The notes: generated by a model from the letters alone, not told the origin. A DNA stretch of 64,000 bases from an uncultured Flavobacteriaceae bacterium (GCA_947494825.1 CANLWN010000002.1:62001-126000), one strand, 5' to 3'. Positions 43,625-55,341 are shown, numbered from the stretch's first letter. Made by a program: numbers and translations.

Positions 43625-46600
43625 TTAAAATCTCAAACTTCCAACCTCAAGTTCATCTTCTTCCTTGTCGAGTCTCACTATCGTTGTTTTACATTCTTCA
43701 TTAGGTCTACCATAATTGGTATACATTGTAACCTTTAAAACGGTTGGACCGGATATTTTTTGAACGTCATCGGCGTAATAGTCTATCAAAATTTTGTACT
43801 CACCCTTAGGCGCATTCCTCAACATAAATTCCTCCGGTCCATAGCCCTCGGTCATATCTTCTGACATATGACCCCCAATATTGGTTTCTTGATTTTTGAA
43901 ATATGCCTTTTCGCCCTTTGGGTCTTCAACCCATAGATCGATATCAGTATCATTATGATTCCAATCGATTACTATTCTTATATCTACGGGAATTTCCTTA
44001 AACTTTTCTTCTTCGACTTTATTTAGTTTCAGTTGTTTTCCATATTTGTTGACTAATCTAGTCAACTCAACAAAAGCAATTTGTTCTATTCCATAGAAAC
44101 GTTCTTCTTCATCTTTTTCCAACAAATCGCCATTGTACAACTGGTAAAACAAATCATATCCTTTTTTGATTTCGCCCGACTTTTCATATGCCAATGCCAA
44201 ATCTCTATATGACTGTGGTTCTTCCGGTCTTAACTCCAACACTTTCTCGTATACTACGGCTGCCAGTTTGTACTGCCTGAAATATTCCAGCTTATATCCT
44301 AAAGCTTTTATGATTTCATGGTTGTTCAATTCAACTTCCATTAGGTTGGTAAGAATTGTAATTGCCAGACCATGTTCCCCCTTTTTATCAAAGAAATCGG
44401 ACACATCTAAATAAAAAGATGGACTATTGGAATATTCATCCCTAATTTCCAAATACTTCAAATAGGCTAATTCAGCAGTTGGTTCTTTTTCCAAAGCCTT
44501 TATGTACGGTGTGTCGGGATTCCAGGATTTCAATTCTATTTTTTCAGCTATTTCTTGATTTAATTTTTTGATAGCCTCTTGATTTGATTCCAGGCCATCT
44601 TTTGTGGTTATGATTATAACTCCATTCGCAGCCCTGGCACCATAAATTGCCGATGCACTAAGGGCTTTCAAGATTTGTATCCCCTCAATATCTTCCGGAT
44701 TTAATTCCTGCATAGGATTGCTGGATGATACTAGGCCATCTACAATATAAAGCGGATTGCTATTATTGGAAATTGAACTAACCCCCCTAACCGTAACAAG
44801 GTTACTCAAACCCTGTTCTCCAGCATTATGGGTGATTTGAACCCCTGCAACCCGTCCAGACACAGAATTTGTTGCAATCGACGTAACGGAGCCGGTCATA
44901 TTGACTACTTTTTCCACACCATATCCAACTACTACGACCTCATCCAAATGGGATTCGTCTGCCTCCAACGAAATAGAAATACTCTCCGTATTGCCAACTA
45001 TAGTGCTAACAGTTGTATAGCCTAAATAAGATAAAAGAAGTTCATCATTCTCTTCCGCATTGATAATAAAATTACCGTCAAAGTCGGTTGTAGTTCCGTT
45101 TGCAGTTCCTTTTACGACCACATTTGCCCCCGGTAAAGGCGCACCATCTGCATCCAAAACTGTACCTGAAACTATTCCTCTTGTTGAATCAATGTGTATT
45201 CTCGCAAATACCGAACGGTTATCTGTGGAGTCGGATGCTCCAGAAGTGGTTGTATATGCTTGGTTGTTTTGGGCACCAGATGCGTCTTGACCTGTATTGT
45301 TTGGCGTATTTTTTTTGAGTTCTTTTATTTTCTTTTTTGGGTATTTCGTGGCATACCAATCCAATATTTTTCCATAATCTCTAAATAGATTCTCTTTTCT
45401 GCTATTTAAATATTCCAAATTATCCGCTTCCTCTTGCTCTAAATTTTTAACGCGTTCTTTATACTCCCTTTTCAATTCCTGAGGAGGCTCAATACGATAA
45501 CGTACATAATCTTCAATTCTATCCAAAATCAACATTGAGGTATAATCCGTAACCAAATAATATGTTTTGGCAAGTGAAATTATCTGTTCTTTGTTTTCTT
45601 TTTTGTTAGCATTGAAGTGCTTCAATTTTTGTTTGGCCCATAGTCTCTTGACCAACTCGGTTCCCTGCGATTTTTTAATTGGAACTTTGATACGCTCCGT
45701 TACTTTACCTCGATAACCGAATAGTAATTCAATAGTTGTTTCATTAGAAAATTTTCCTGAAATGGAAAAGTTTCCCGAAACATTGATTTTGTTTTTTGGA
45801 TACACCTCATAGATGGAACGGTTATGCTTTGTACCCAAAAATTGAAACGTCTCTTGTTTAAGGGCATTTAGGGCTTCTGTTTGTAGTAATCGAACTAGAT
45901 TGACATAATTACCACCAGAGGAGGTTGCTATTTCTCTAAGCGCTTCATGATTGGCGGAAGTAGTCGAATTGATGGTGTAAATTGCTTGTTTATTCGCGGC
46001 GGAAAAATCCCCAAGGTTTGCTAACCCGTCTGTGAACAAGAGTGTTTCGTCGGAATTTTGAGGCAATGATTTAAATAGGTTCATAGCTGTTCCACCGTCA
46101 TAATTCGTTTCCCTCAGTGTTTTTTTTAATTCATCCCAATTTCCGTTTTGAATTTTAAACGTTTTGCTCTGGTGAATGGCATTGCTAAAAGAAATAAACT
46201 GAACCTCAACATCTCCCAAATATTCGAAATATTCGTTTAAAATTTCCAACTCCTTACTTAGATTTCTATTTCGTAATGAATAGGAAATATCCCAAAATAT
46301 TGCGATTTTTTTAGGTTTTTGTTTTAATCGAGTATTCGGTTTAAGTGTTTGGTTTACAAAAAAGTAATCTCTAAAACTCAAGACTTTTTTTGCGTTATTA
46401 CTATTTGGCACTTGGACTATTACAGGTGAAGTGGGACGATGATTTTGCCTATTTAAACTAGCGAGATAAACATCCTTTTTTTCTTTAAAAAAGAAGTCTG
46501 TATAAGCATCGCTTTTTATTTTAGGCAGTCCTTGTCCATTAAACACCTTCATATTTATGGAGAAGGTATCTAAGGTTTCCTTTAAACCCAACGGCAGTTC

Positions 46601-47071
46601 ATAAGTTTGAAACTGATTCCTCGTGGACAATTCTTGTTCAAAGGTGAGTACGATATGCTTATGCTTTTTGGGTAAGATTGGATAAACCCTAGCCTTGTAG
46701 TTATTTCCTTCGGTTTTTTCCAATAAACCTGGGTCGATATTCTGTCTTACGGTGCTTTCGAATGCTACCCGTGCTAATTCTTTCTCTACGATAACGGCTT
46801 CCCGAAGTTTGTCAGTGACATCCATGGCAAATCGAGATACCGCCTGTCCTTCACCTAAAGGAAATACCAATTCTCCTTCCAAGGTTCTATCCAGTTCATT
46901 ATAAAACTTCATGTCATACGTTGTCGAGGCAAAATTGCCAACTATTTTGACATCGATTCTTAGACTTGTTAATTTTAATCTGCTTGAATCCTTTAGTATG
47001 ATTTCAAGAGATTCTTGGGCAAAAGCCTGTACACATATGGATAGGAATATGAATAGAATGAACTTTCTCAT
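43625..47071 (-). CDS. Giant exported VIT-VWA protein with embedded CarboxypepD/TonB-plug domain, TPRs and DUF2135-like end
   Basis: This is a 1148-residue exported protein (signal MRKFILFIFLSICVQAFAQ). In order: VIT domain (about 20-155), VWA domain with MIDAS IFWDISYSLRNR (about 250-410), a linker/helical region (about 480-600), a CarboxypepD_reg-like domain (VVVKGTANGTTTDFDGNFII), a SusC-type TonB plug (about 725-850, VGYGVEKVVNMTGSVTSIAT, LYIVDGLVSSSNPMQELNPE and ASAIYGARAANGVIIITT), TPR repeats (about 900-1010) and a YfaP/DUF2135-like tail (DWNHNDTDIDLWVEDPKGEK). A plug without any beta-barrel is very unusual. It stands alone, facing the methyltransferase operon. Confidence 0.85.
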   Translation of the reverse strand: MRKFILFIFLSICVQAFAQESLEIILKDSSRLKLTSLRIDVKIVGNFASTTYDMKFYNELDRTLEGELVFPLGEGQAVSRFAMDVTDKLREAVIVEKELARVAFESTVRQNIDPGLLEKTEGNNYKARVYPILPKKHKHIVLTFEQELSTRNQFQTYELPLGLKETLDTFSINMKVFNGQGLPKIKSDAYTDFFFKEKKDVYLASLNRQNHRPTSPVIVQVPNSNNAKKVLSFRDYFFVNQTLKPNTRLKQKPKKIAIFWDISYSLRNRNLSKELEILNEYFEYLGDVEVQFISFSNAIHQSKTFKIQNGNWDELKKTLRETNYDGGTAMNLFKSLPQNSDETLLFTDGLANLGDFSAANKQAIYTINSTTSANHEALREIATSSGGNYVNLVRLLQTEALNALKQETFQFLGTKHNRSIYEVYPKNKINVSGNFSISGKFSNETTIELLFGYRGKVTERIKVPIKKSQGTELVKRLWAKQKLKHFNANKKENKEQIISLAKTYYLVTDYTSMLILDRIEDYVRYRIEPPQELKREYKERVKNLEQEEADNLEYLNSRKENLFRDYGKILDWYATKYPKKKIKELKKNTPNNTGQDASGAQNNQAYTTTSGASDSTDNRSVFARIHIDSTRGIVSGTVLDADGAPLPGANVVVKGTANGTTTDFDGNFIINAEENDELLLSYLGYTTVSTIVGNTESISISLEADESHLDEVVVVGYGVEKVVNMTGSVTSIATNSVSGRVAGVQITHNAGEQGLSNLVTVRGVSSISNNSNPLYIVDGLVSSSNPMQELNPEDIEGIQILKALSASAIYGARAANGVIIITTKDGLESNQEAIKKLNQEIAEKIELKSWNPDTPYIKALEKEPTAELAYLKYLEIRDEYSNSPSFYLDVSDFFDKKGEHGLAITILTNLMEVELNNHEIIKALGYKLEYFRQYKLAAVVYEKVLELRPEEPQSYRDLALAYEKSGEIKKGYDLFYQLYNGDLLEKDEEERFYGIEQIAFVELTRLVNKYGKQLKLNKVEEEKFKEIPVDIRIVIDWNHNDTDIDLWVEDPKGEKAYFKNQETNIGGHMSEDMTEGYGPEEFMLRNAPKGEYKILIDYYADDVQKISGPTVLKVTMYTNYGRPNEECKTTIVRLDKEEDELEVGSLRF

Positions 47072-47158
47072 GGTCGGTTGTTTTGTGGTTTTGGGTAAAA
47101 CTCCATATAAAACTTGATATATGAAATGCGAAATGAGGGAAGTAGTATTTTCAGTGAG

Positions 47159-48181
47159 TCAAGGCGACTTTTCTTCGTAACGATTTACCGCATTCGCCAA
47201 CTTCTGCAAAATCCGTTTCCGCAATCGTTCCGGTTGTAAGACCTCTATGGCCTCGCCAAACCCCAAGATCAATCGTTCCAATTCAAAATTGAGTTTAACC
47301 TTGATATTGACCTGGATGCTCCCGTCCTGGTTTTCCTTTTCCAGGACCTGGGAATGGTGGAGGGGCTTAGTCAGCACATAGGGTGCATTGTGCCGGTCTA
47401 TCCAGAGTTTGATGTTCGACGCACGTTCTCCCTGGTTTACGGTTACCCCTACCACATCCGTATAAAAATCGTTCGCATCAAAATCATGTTCCACATAGGG
47501 AACATTGAAATCGTAGTCTATAGCAATGATACGGTCTAGGGCCAGGTTTACAATCCCCTTTTTTTTATTACCCATACCGATCAAAAACCAGCGGTTGTTA
47601 AATTCCTTCAAAAGATAGGGGTGAAAGCTAATCACATTGGCCACCACTGCCTTAAACGACTTGTATTCCACTTTTAGCACCACCTTTTTCTGGATGGCCT
47701 GGTAGAGTTCGTCCAACCAATGCAAGCCCTTTAAATTTTCGTTCTTGTCCAAATGGATTATGGAAGATTGATGGGTTTTCTCGGTGTATACCTTGTCTTC
47801 CAACCGCTGAATGATGCCTCCCAGTTCGGAGAACAGGGAAAAGTCCTTAAACTGTTTCAGCATTTCCACCGTCTCGGAAAGCACGTTCATATCATTTTCC
47901 GTTAGAGGGATGTCCGTTATGGAATAGTCTTCATCCTCATATTTGTAATACTTTTTATCATAGACGATAATGGGGGCATTGTACCCCAATTTGTCACTTC
48001 GCATCAGCTGAATGTCCAACTGCACGGTTCGTTTGCTCACATTCACTTCCCTACCTTCATATTCATAGAGCGCATCGGAGCAAGCGGTGATCAAATCTTC
48101 CAAGGTCCACCTTCGATAGCTGTTTTGAAGGCATTTGTCGATTGTCTTATACCGGATCAAGGCATTTTTGTTAAGGGCCAT
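47159..48181 (-). CDS. WYL-domain transcriptional regulator
   Basis: This 340-residue regulator has an N-terminal winged helix (YKTIDKCLQNSYRRWTLEDL, VNVSKRTVQLDIQLMRSDKL) and a WYL domain with KKVVLKVEYKSFKAVVANVI and the characteristic FHPYLLKEFNNRWFLIGMGN, followed by a WCX-like tail (ELERLILGFGEAIEVLQPER). WYL proteins sense nucleic acids or nucleotides and control DNA- or RNA-damage and defence genes. It lies 2 bp downstream of the HD gene and is divergent from rtcB, so it is the likely regulator of this RNA-repair locus. Confidence 0.92.
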   Translation of the reverse strand: MALNKNALIRYKTIDKCLQNSYRRWTLEDLITACSDALYEYEGREVNVSKRTVQLDIQLMRSDKLGYNAPIIVYDKKYYKYEDEDYSITDIPLTENDMNVLSETVEMLKQFKDFSLFSELGGIIQRLEDKVYTEKTHQSSIIHLDKNENLKGLHWLDELYQAIQKKVVLKVEYKSFKAVVANVISFHPYLLKEFNNRWFLIGMGNKKKGIVNLALDRIIAIDYDFNVPYVEHDFDANDFYTDVVGVTVNQGERASNIKLWIDRHNAPYVLTKPLHHSQVLEKENQDGSIQVNIKVKLNFELERLILGFGEAIEVLQPERLRKRILQKLANAVNRYEEKSP

Positions 48182-48183
48182 TG

Positions 48184-48798
48184 TTATAGTCGATTTAATT
48201 CGTTGGTCAAATTGGTTCTTGCCCGGGCTTCAAATTTGGATTTAAAGTCTTCGGTTTGATAAATGCTGTCTTTGCTTAAAAAGTGCTGCAGTACCTTTTT
48301 TCTACCTTTTCGATACAAAAGATGGGGTATTTTGACATACTCCTTTCTAATTTTAAGCGCATAATCGTCGTACATCGCTTCGGGTTGTCCTAAAATTGCC
48401 AAATCAAAGTCGATTAGATAATTTTCATCATTGGATTTGCCTTGGTGATGTTTTGTACAAAGAATGAGCTCTTTGATTCGGTCAATGCCTACCTCGGGAT
48501 AGCCAATATGTTGCAATACCTGAACGGCTTTTTCGGCACTTTTCTCCTCATTATCCTTCTTCCAAACACTGTATACATAGTCGTGGTAGTAGATAGCTAG
48601 CATAATTTCTTCTTCATGCTCAATAACATCCTTGTGTATATCATAGTAAGAAAAGAGTTCTACAAGATGATTTAGGTTGTGGTACTTTCGAAATGTTTGC
48701 CGGTACACCGCTTTCAACGCCTTCCACAATTTGATTACTTCAGTCTCCTCCGGTAGATATTTAGACAAGATTCTTATGTATCTTTCCTGTAAATCCAT
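48184..48798 (-). CDS. HD-domain phosphohydrolase-like protein linked to rtcB
   Basis: This 204-residue predicted metal-dependent phosphohydrolase has the HD-type motifs KYHNLNHLVEL (His 40, His 44), AIYYHDYVYSV (His 72, Asp 73), CTKHHQGKS and LIDFDLAILGQP. This arrangement is that of the stand-alone 'predicted metal-dependent HD superfamily phosphohydrolase' group. Next to RtcB it might process the 2',3'-cyclic phosphate or 2'-phosphate ends of cleaved RNA, but that is inference. It is co-transcribed with the WYL gene and divergent from rtcB (161 bp between the starts). Confidence 0.87.
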   Translation of the reverse strand: MDLQERYIRILSKYLPEETEVIKLWKALKAVYRQTFRKYHNLNHLVELFSYYDIHKDVIEHEEEIMLAIYYHDYVYSVWKKDNEEKSAEKAVQVLQHIGYPEVGIDRIKELILCTKHHQGKSNDENYLIDFDLAILGQPEAMYDDYALKIRKEYVKIPHLLYRKGRKKVLQHFLSKDSIYQTEDFKSKFEARARTNLTNELNRL

Positions 48799-48837
48799 AG
48801 CACTATTTTATATAAAATTAGAAGAAAAGCATAACTA

Positions 48838-48852
48838 CGCAAAATAATTGCG
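48838..48852. promoter_or_regulatory. Inverted repeat in the HD/rtcB divergent promoter region
   Basis: CGCAA and TTGCG form a 15-bp inverted repeat with a 5-bp AT-rich centre, 40 bp from the HD start. It is the best candidate for an operator of the WYL regulator in the divergent region. A weak -7-like CAAGTTTG lies downstream (about 48862). Confidence 0.4.
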
Positions 48853-48902
48853 CACATGAATCGCAAGTTTGTACCGGAGTCATAAAGAAGCTGGTGCGCT
48901 AG

Positions 48903-50339
<1,437 letters not shown>

Positions 50340-50449
50340 TGGGTGTTAAATTTCTATTGGACATCAAACATCCTGTTTACCAGACAAACCCAAGCTTTCT
50401 GTTATCAATGGATTATTCATCGATTTGCGGGAGGCGTTCTATTTGGGTT

Positions 50450-51199
50450 CTAGCGATGCATCCTATCCAAAATCTCCATGATCTCTGTCTTTTTTCGAAC
50501 CGATACAGGTACGTTTTCCCCATTTTTTAACATCAGATATCCACCATCGGTCTTGATAAAGGCACTTATGTATTGGAGATTCACCAAATGACTTTGGTGT
50601 ATACGCAAAAACTCGTAACGCTTCAGCATATCGGAGAAATATTTCAAGGTCTTGGTAACAAAGATTTTCCGCTTATCCTTAAGGTAAAAAATGGTATTGT
50701 TGCTATCCGATTCGCATCGCACGATATCGTCCAGGTTCACTATGATGATTTTGTCCAAGGTATGCAAGGATATCTTGTCAGGTTTCCGCTCTGGAGCCGA
50801 TAGGGTATCCTTTAAAATGGCAAGGCGTTCCTCATTTGGCCCTATCTGTTCTTTTGCCCTGGTAATGGCCTTTCCCAATGCTTCATCCGAATACGGTTTT
50901 AGTACATAGTCTATGGCCGCAAATTTGAAGGCACGAATGGCAAATTCATCACTGGCGGTGATAAAAACAATCTTGGATTTTAGGTTTGGGAATATTTCCA
51001 ATAGATCAAAGCTGGTCCCATCCCCGAGCATAATATCCAAAAAGAGGATATCCGGTTCTTTTTTTCGCAATAATTTAGCCGCTTCCACGACACTTCTGGC
51101 GGTGCCGGTGACCTTAATTTCCGGATACCGGGTTTCGATATCACTTTTTAAGAGCTCTAAGGCATCGAGCATGTCTTCAACAATAATCGCTGTGTGCAT
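50450..51199 (-). CDS. LytTR-type response regulator
   Basis: This 249-residue response regulator has an N-terminal receiver with acidic pocket VEDM (Glu 8, Asp 9), phospho-acceptor Asp 55 in ILFLDIMLGDG and the conserved Lys in YVLKPYSDEAL, then a C-terminal LytTR DNA-binding domain (IVRCESDSNNTIFYLKDKRK, FLRIHQSHLVNLQYI). It is encoded 7 bp downstream of its LytS-like kinase. Its target genes are not visible, but the neighbouring caspase-like/SH3 genes in the same direction are candidates. Confidence 0.93.
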   Translation of the reverse strand: MHTAIIVEDMLDALELLKSDIETRYPEIKVTGTARSVVEAAKLLRKKEPDILFLDIMLGDGTSFDLLEIFPNLKSKIVFITASDEFAIRAFKFAAIDYVLKPYSDEALGKAITRAKEQIGPNEERLAILKDTLSAPERKPDKISLHTLDKIIIVNLDDIVRCESDSNNTIFYLKDKRKIFVTKTLKYFSDMLKRYEFLRIHQSHLVNLQYISAFIKTDGGYLMLKNGENVPVSVRKKTEIMEILDRMHR

Positions 51200-51206
51200 A
51201 GGACGG

Positions 51207-54200
51207 TCAATAATCGGTTTGTAAAGGAATTTTTAATGATATCTGGGTTCCGATCACGGTTTTATCACCGCTTCGGATCTCTTCGATTTGCAAGGCATCT
51301 TTTCCGGAAATGGACTCCAATCGTTCCCGGGTTACCACTAGGGCCATGGATTGATGGTCGGTTTTGGTCTCCGCTTTTTGCGATTGAAAAATGCCCGGCC
51401 CATTATCCCGTACGGTACAATGTAAGAACGCTTCGGAAGTATAGAAACGTATCTTGAGCTCCCCTTCCCTGTTACCTTTAAGAATACCATGTCTTATGGC
51501 ATTTTCCACAAAAGGCTGAATAAGCATTGGCGGTAGGAGTATTTCCTCCGCATCCGGAACTATATCCACACTAATATCAAAGGAAAAAGCCTTAGGTGCC
51601 ATAAGCTGTTCCACTTCTATATAATGCCGCAGTGTTTTTACTTCCTGGTCCAAACTAATATAATCTTTCCTAGAATTGTACAAGGTTTCCCTTAGTAGGG
51701 TGGCAAAACTATTAATGGTGGCATTCATCTTTTGGGGCTTTCGGGTCCCCATGGCCTTTATCCCATTGAGTACATTAAAGATGAAGTGTGGGTTCATCTG
51801 TAACCTTAGGGCTTTTTGCTCCAAGGAAAGCAAATGGTTTTGCAACTGTAATCGTTCTTGTTCCTCCCGGTTCCGCAACTTTATTCTTCCTATGTACCAA
51901 AAGGTCGTTCCTATCAAAAGTAGAGTCACCAACCCTAACATCGTTAATTGAAACCACAATTTCCTGTACAAGGGACGGTCTATATGAAATTTGAATCCTA
52001 TCGGGTCACTTTCTTCCCATCTATAGTTTCTGGACTGCACTGAAAACAAATGAGGTCCGTAGGCGAGGCCGAGGAGGTTTTGACGGTTTTCCGAAGACCA
52101 GGGGCTCCATTCCGTCCTATTTAATTTATATCGAAATTGAATTTCATCAGGATGGTCAATGTCCACCGTGTTATACCCAAAGGTCAATTGGGTTTGTTCA
52201 GGTTTTAACTGCAGGATCTTATCGCTATTGGTCCATACCTTCAAGTTAATGGAATCAACAGCGCTATAATTCACCTCCAGTGCCTCAAAATGGATTTGTG
52301 GCTTTTGGGACTTTATACCGGGATTGCCAGGCTTGTATTGTGTTAATCCATAAATAGCGCCAAACCAAAGGTTTCCCTTGGCATCCTTGTCCACCGCGTT
52401 TAAGCAAGTTTCTATTCCCAAAAAGCCATCATTTCTTCCAAAATGAAAAACATCAACGATCTCATTCATCTTGTTCAACACAATTTTATCCACCCCCTGT
52501 TCGGTACCAGCCCATAAATAGCCCTGATCGTCAAAAATAAGTTGGTAGATATTCTCCGAGCCAAGATTTTTTGCCCCACTTAGTTTTTGGAAATTTATCG
52601 TTCCGTCCAAATCGGACCACCAGATACCGCTACCCGCCGTACCTAGGAATAACCTATTGTTGTGGAACAACAAAGTTCCAACCGAGAGGTGTTCATCCAA
52701 GACTTGTCCCAAATGGGTGACTTTCCCCTCGGAAAGATATCCCAAAGCACCATTTTTGGTGGCATACCACAACCTATCCGCTGTATCCGTCGCCAAATCC
52801 CTGATAAAAAGGTCCTCGATACCATCTTCCTTTCCAAAGACTTTTTTAACCGCTAGGCCCTTCTTCCCTGGGTAGAACAGGAACTTTATAATGCCACTGG
52901 AATAGGTGGCTGCCCAAATCGTATTTTTCTTGTCAGCATAGATATCACTAATCCAGTTGGACGGAAAGCCCATGTCCGTATCCAGAATATGGGTTCGGAC
53001 CTTTTTGCTCACCAAAGTGTCCCTTTTAATGCGTAGAGTATCGGTACTATCCACTGCTATACTGTCTACGAGTACAGTTTCTCGGAAAAGCACCCCTCCC
53101 CCATCGGTACCTGCCCAAATATTGCCCTTGGTATCACTTGTAATGGTCTTGATCTTCACTTCAGAAATCTTAGCAGCATTGGGAATATGATGAATTCCTG
53201 AGGAGTCTATACGGACCAGTCCGGCTTCGGAGTTTGAAACCCAGATCCCGTCCGAGGTAGAATGTACCGCATATACGCGATTACCCATCAGGCCCGTATT
53301 TTGGTCGTAATGTTTAAAATTGTTTGAAAAATATTTATAGAACCCCCCTCCTGACGTAGCTATCCAGATATTGGACTGACGATCGGCCATGACCTTTCTA
53401 ATATGGGAAACGGCCAATCCGTTACTACTGTTTAAGTTTCCTTTTTCAACATAGGTATCCGCATCCAGTATGGTAAGGCCATTGTTGTCCGTAGCTACCC
53501 ATAGCTCATTCTGATTTTGAATGGAAATAGCATTGATTCGCAAGGGCTCCCGGATCAAAATGGTATCCGTTGAATTTTTGGGGTCCAAAACGTGGATTCC
53601 ATCATTAAAGGTTGCTGCAAAAACTTTCCCGTTGTGTGCAATTACGGATGTAAAGTTGTTGTCCAGTAGTTTTTCTTTGGATGTGGCTTCCACATTTAAA
53701 TCGTTCAATTTCCATAAGCCGTTATTTGTGGCTGCCCAGAAAACGGCACCATCAAAAAAAATGGTATTGACAATGCTGGAATCCAGTTCGGAGTGAATAA
53801 AAACCTGTTCCAGACCAGTACCATGCAAAAGCCGATATATCCCCCGATTGGTCGCCAAATAAAGTACATTTCCCCGTTGATGGATTTGATTCACCTGAGG
53901 TGATTCAAAATTTACAAATCCTTGTTTTGTTTTTATGGAAAGGCCCCGTTTGCTTCCAATATAGAGGGTGTCATTGCCAAAATGAAGTGCGTGGATGTAA
54001 TTGGAAAGTAGGCCATTGCCCTGCTTCCACACCTGGAAGCTGTTCCCGTCAAAATTGCAGAGTCCGCCACCTTGGGTACCCAACCACAAATACCCCTTCG
54101 CATCCTGGACCATATCATAGACTTGGGATTGTGGCAAACCATCTTCAAGGGTGTATGCCCTAAGTTGGTTGGCCTGACCCCATAGTGACCCTGTGGTCAT

Positions 54201-54242
54201 CAAAATACTTATGAAAAGGAAATAACGGGTAGCACGATGCAA
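51207..54242 (-). CDS. Two-component histidine kinase with beta-propeller sensor (LytS-like)
   Basis: This 1011-residue membrane kinase has a signal peptide (RYFLFISILMTTGSLWGQ), a large periplasmic sensor of ligand_beta_propeller/Reg_prop repeats (LWLGTQGGGLCNFDGNSFQV, IWIATSGGGFYKYFSNNFKH and similar), a Y_Y_Y-like domain (QFRYKLNRTEWSPWS), one membrane helix (LTMLGLVTLLLIGTTFWYIG) and a His_kinase/HATPase module with the phospho-His segment LQMNPHFIFNVLNGIKAMGT and LIQPFVENAIRHGI. This is the LytS-type partner of the following LytTR regulator. The ligand is unknown. Confidence 0.93.
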   Translation of the reverse strand: MHRATRYFLFISILMTTGSLWGQANQLRAYTLEDGLPQSQVYDMVQDAKGYLWLGTQGGGLCNFDGNSFQVWKQGNGLLSNYIHALHFGNDTLYIGSKRGLSIKTKQGFVNFESPQVNQIHQRGNVLYLATNRGIYRLLHGTGLEQVFIHSELDSSIVNTIFFDGAVFWAATNNGLWKLNDLNVEATSKEKLLDNNFTSVIAHNGKVFAATFNDGIHVLDPKNSTDTILIREPLRINAISIQNQNELWVATDNNGLTILDADTYVEKGNLNSSNGLAVSHIRKVMADRQSNIWIATSGGGFYKYFSNNFKHYDQNTGLMGNRVYAVHSTSDGIWVSNSEAGLVRIDSSGIHHIPNAAKISEVKIKTITSDTKGNIWAGTDGGGVLFRETVLVDSIAVDSTDTLRIKRDTLVSKKVRTHILDTDMGFPSNWISDIYADKKNTIWAATYSSGIIKFLFYPGKKGLAVKKVFGKEDGIEDLFIRDLATDTADRLWYATKNGALGYLSEGKVTHLGQVLDEHLSVGTLLFHNNRLFLGTAGSGIWWSDLDGTINFQKLSGAKNLGSENIYQLIFDDQGYLWAGTEQGVDKIVLNKMNEIVDVFHFGRNDGFLGIETCLNAVDKDAKGNLWFGAIYGLTQYKPGNPGIKSQKPQIHFEALEVNYSAVDSINLKVWTNSDKILQLKPEQTQLTFGYNTVDIDHPDEIQFRYKLNRTEWSPWSSENRQNLLGLAYGPHLFSVQSRNYRWEESDPIGFKFHIDRPLYRKLWFQLTMLGLVTLLLIGTTFWYIGRIKLRNREEQERLQLQNHLLSLEQKALRLQMNPHFIFNVLNGIKAMGTRKPQKMNATINSFATLLRETLYNSRKDYISLDQEVKTLRHYIEVEQLMAPKAFSFDISVDIVPDAEEILLPPMLIQPFVENAIRHGILKGNREGELKIRFYTSEAFLHCTVRDNGPGIFQSQKAETKTDHQSMALVVTRERLESISGKDALQIEEIRSGDKTVIGTQISLKIPLQTDY

Positions 54243-54306
54243 CTTTTTCGAAAATTTTTAAGGTTATAAACAAATATAGTAAGAGACTGTAATAACGGGA
54301 ATACCA

Positions 54307-55341
54307 CTATAATATTTGATACAATTCCGTATCGTTTAAGTGGAGGGTTCGGTACTCGGATGGGTCCTTAACCTCCATAACGGGCTGCATTATACAAAGT
54401 ACGGTTGTCTTGCCCTTTACATAAAGTATTCTTCCCTCCACAAAGCTTTTCCATCGGTATTTCTCAATGGGAATGCCCAATTGAAAAAGCGCTTCTGCCA
54501 CCGCCTCGTTTTCTACCAGCCAATCCATTAGCACTTCCCTGGTTTCAAATCCTGGGATTTCCGTTCCGGCGTCAAATGTAAACTCCCAATCCACCGGAAT
54601 GTTGAACTTATAACTATAGGCCTTGCCAAAACGATGTTCTTGTCTGGTTTTCAAGGCCGTAAACCAATCAATATCCACATGGGGATAACTTGCCTTGAAT
54701 GTTTCTGAAAGTGCCCGAGGTCCGGGAGATTCGGCTGTGGGGTAATATCCGTAGTACGGTTTCGCCAAATAATGCGCAGCATATTTTCCTCCAAAGATGT
54801 TGAAAAAGGAGGAGGCATATACTTTTGGAGCTTCCTCGGCGGTAAAGACCTGCTTCAATTCTTGCATCAATGCCCGATTTTCCCCTAGGCCGCATGAGTG
54901 AAAAATAATCTTTGTACAGGCCGTGATCGTGTTTCGAACTTTCGGAATTTTGCCCGTTGCCAGGGCTGAACCTAAGGTTTTTACGGAAGTTCGTTCCCCG
55001 AATTTGTTCGTTTTCAGGGACATTCCCAACCAAGGGTTGCCATGGCTTACGATATGGATCTCATCAAATCGCTTTTGTTTGTTGGAATTTTGGTTGAGCC
55101 ATAGCACAATTTCTTCCAAGGAAAATAAATGGGTGATCACCGGGATGTTCCGTGTTTCAAAATACTCCCTGGCCTTGGCATAATAGGTGGTGTCCCCCTC
55201 GTCAAAACCGGTAATAAAGGCCACCGATTCCTCGGTTGTAGCTACTTCCATTGGCAAAGCGGAAACCGCTTCCGTAACTATTGGAAACGGTTCCCTGCCA
55301 CCTATAAATAGAAAAAGTAAAAGGATATAGGAACTTTTCAT
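54307..55341 (-). CDS. Exported caspase-like (clan CD-type) protein, unknown substrate
   Basis: This 344-residue protein has a signal-like N-terminus (MKSSYILLLFLFIGGREPFP). A catalytic-dyad pattern of clan CD/caspase-fold proteins is visible: His 100 in FDEIHIVSHGNPWLGMSL and Cys 150 in KIIFHSCGLGENRALM, each at the end of a hydrophobic strand. This resembles DUF4347/C80-like domains. The later HYLAKPYYGYYPTAESPGPR segment could bound a substrate pocket. The C-terminal about 100 residues are unassigned. It overlaps the SH3 gene by 4 bp (ATGA), so both products probably work together. Confidence 0.6.
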   Translation of the reverse strand: MKSSYILLLFLFIGGREPFPIVTEAVSALPMEVATTEESVAFITGFDEGDTTYYAKAREYFETRNIPVITHLFSLEEIVLWLNQNSNKQKRFDEIHIVSHGNPWLGMSLKTNKFGERTSVKTLGSALATGKIPKVRNTITACTKIIFHSCGLGENRALMQELKQVFTAEEAPKVYASSFFNIFGGKYAAHYLAKPYYGYYPTAESPGPRALSETFKASYPHVDIDWFTALKTRQEHRFGKAYSYKFNIPVDWEFTFDAGTEIPGFETREVLMDWLVENEAVAEALFQLGIPIEKYRWKSFVEGRILYVKGKTTVLCIMQPVMEVKDPSEYRTLHLNDTELYQIL

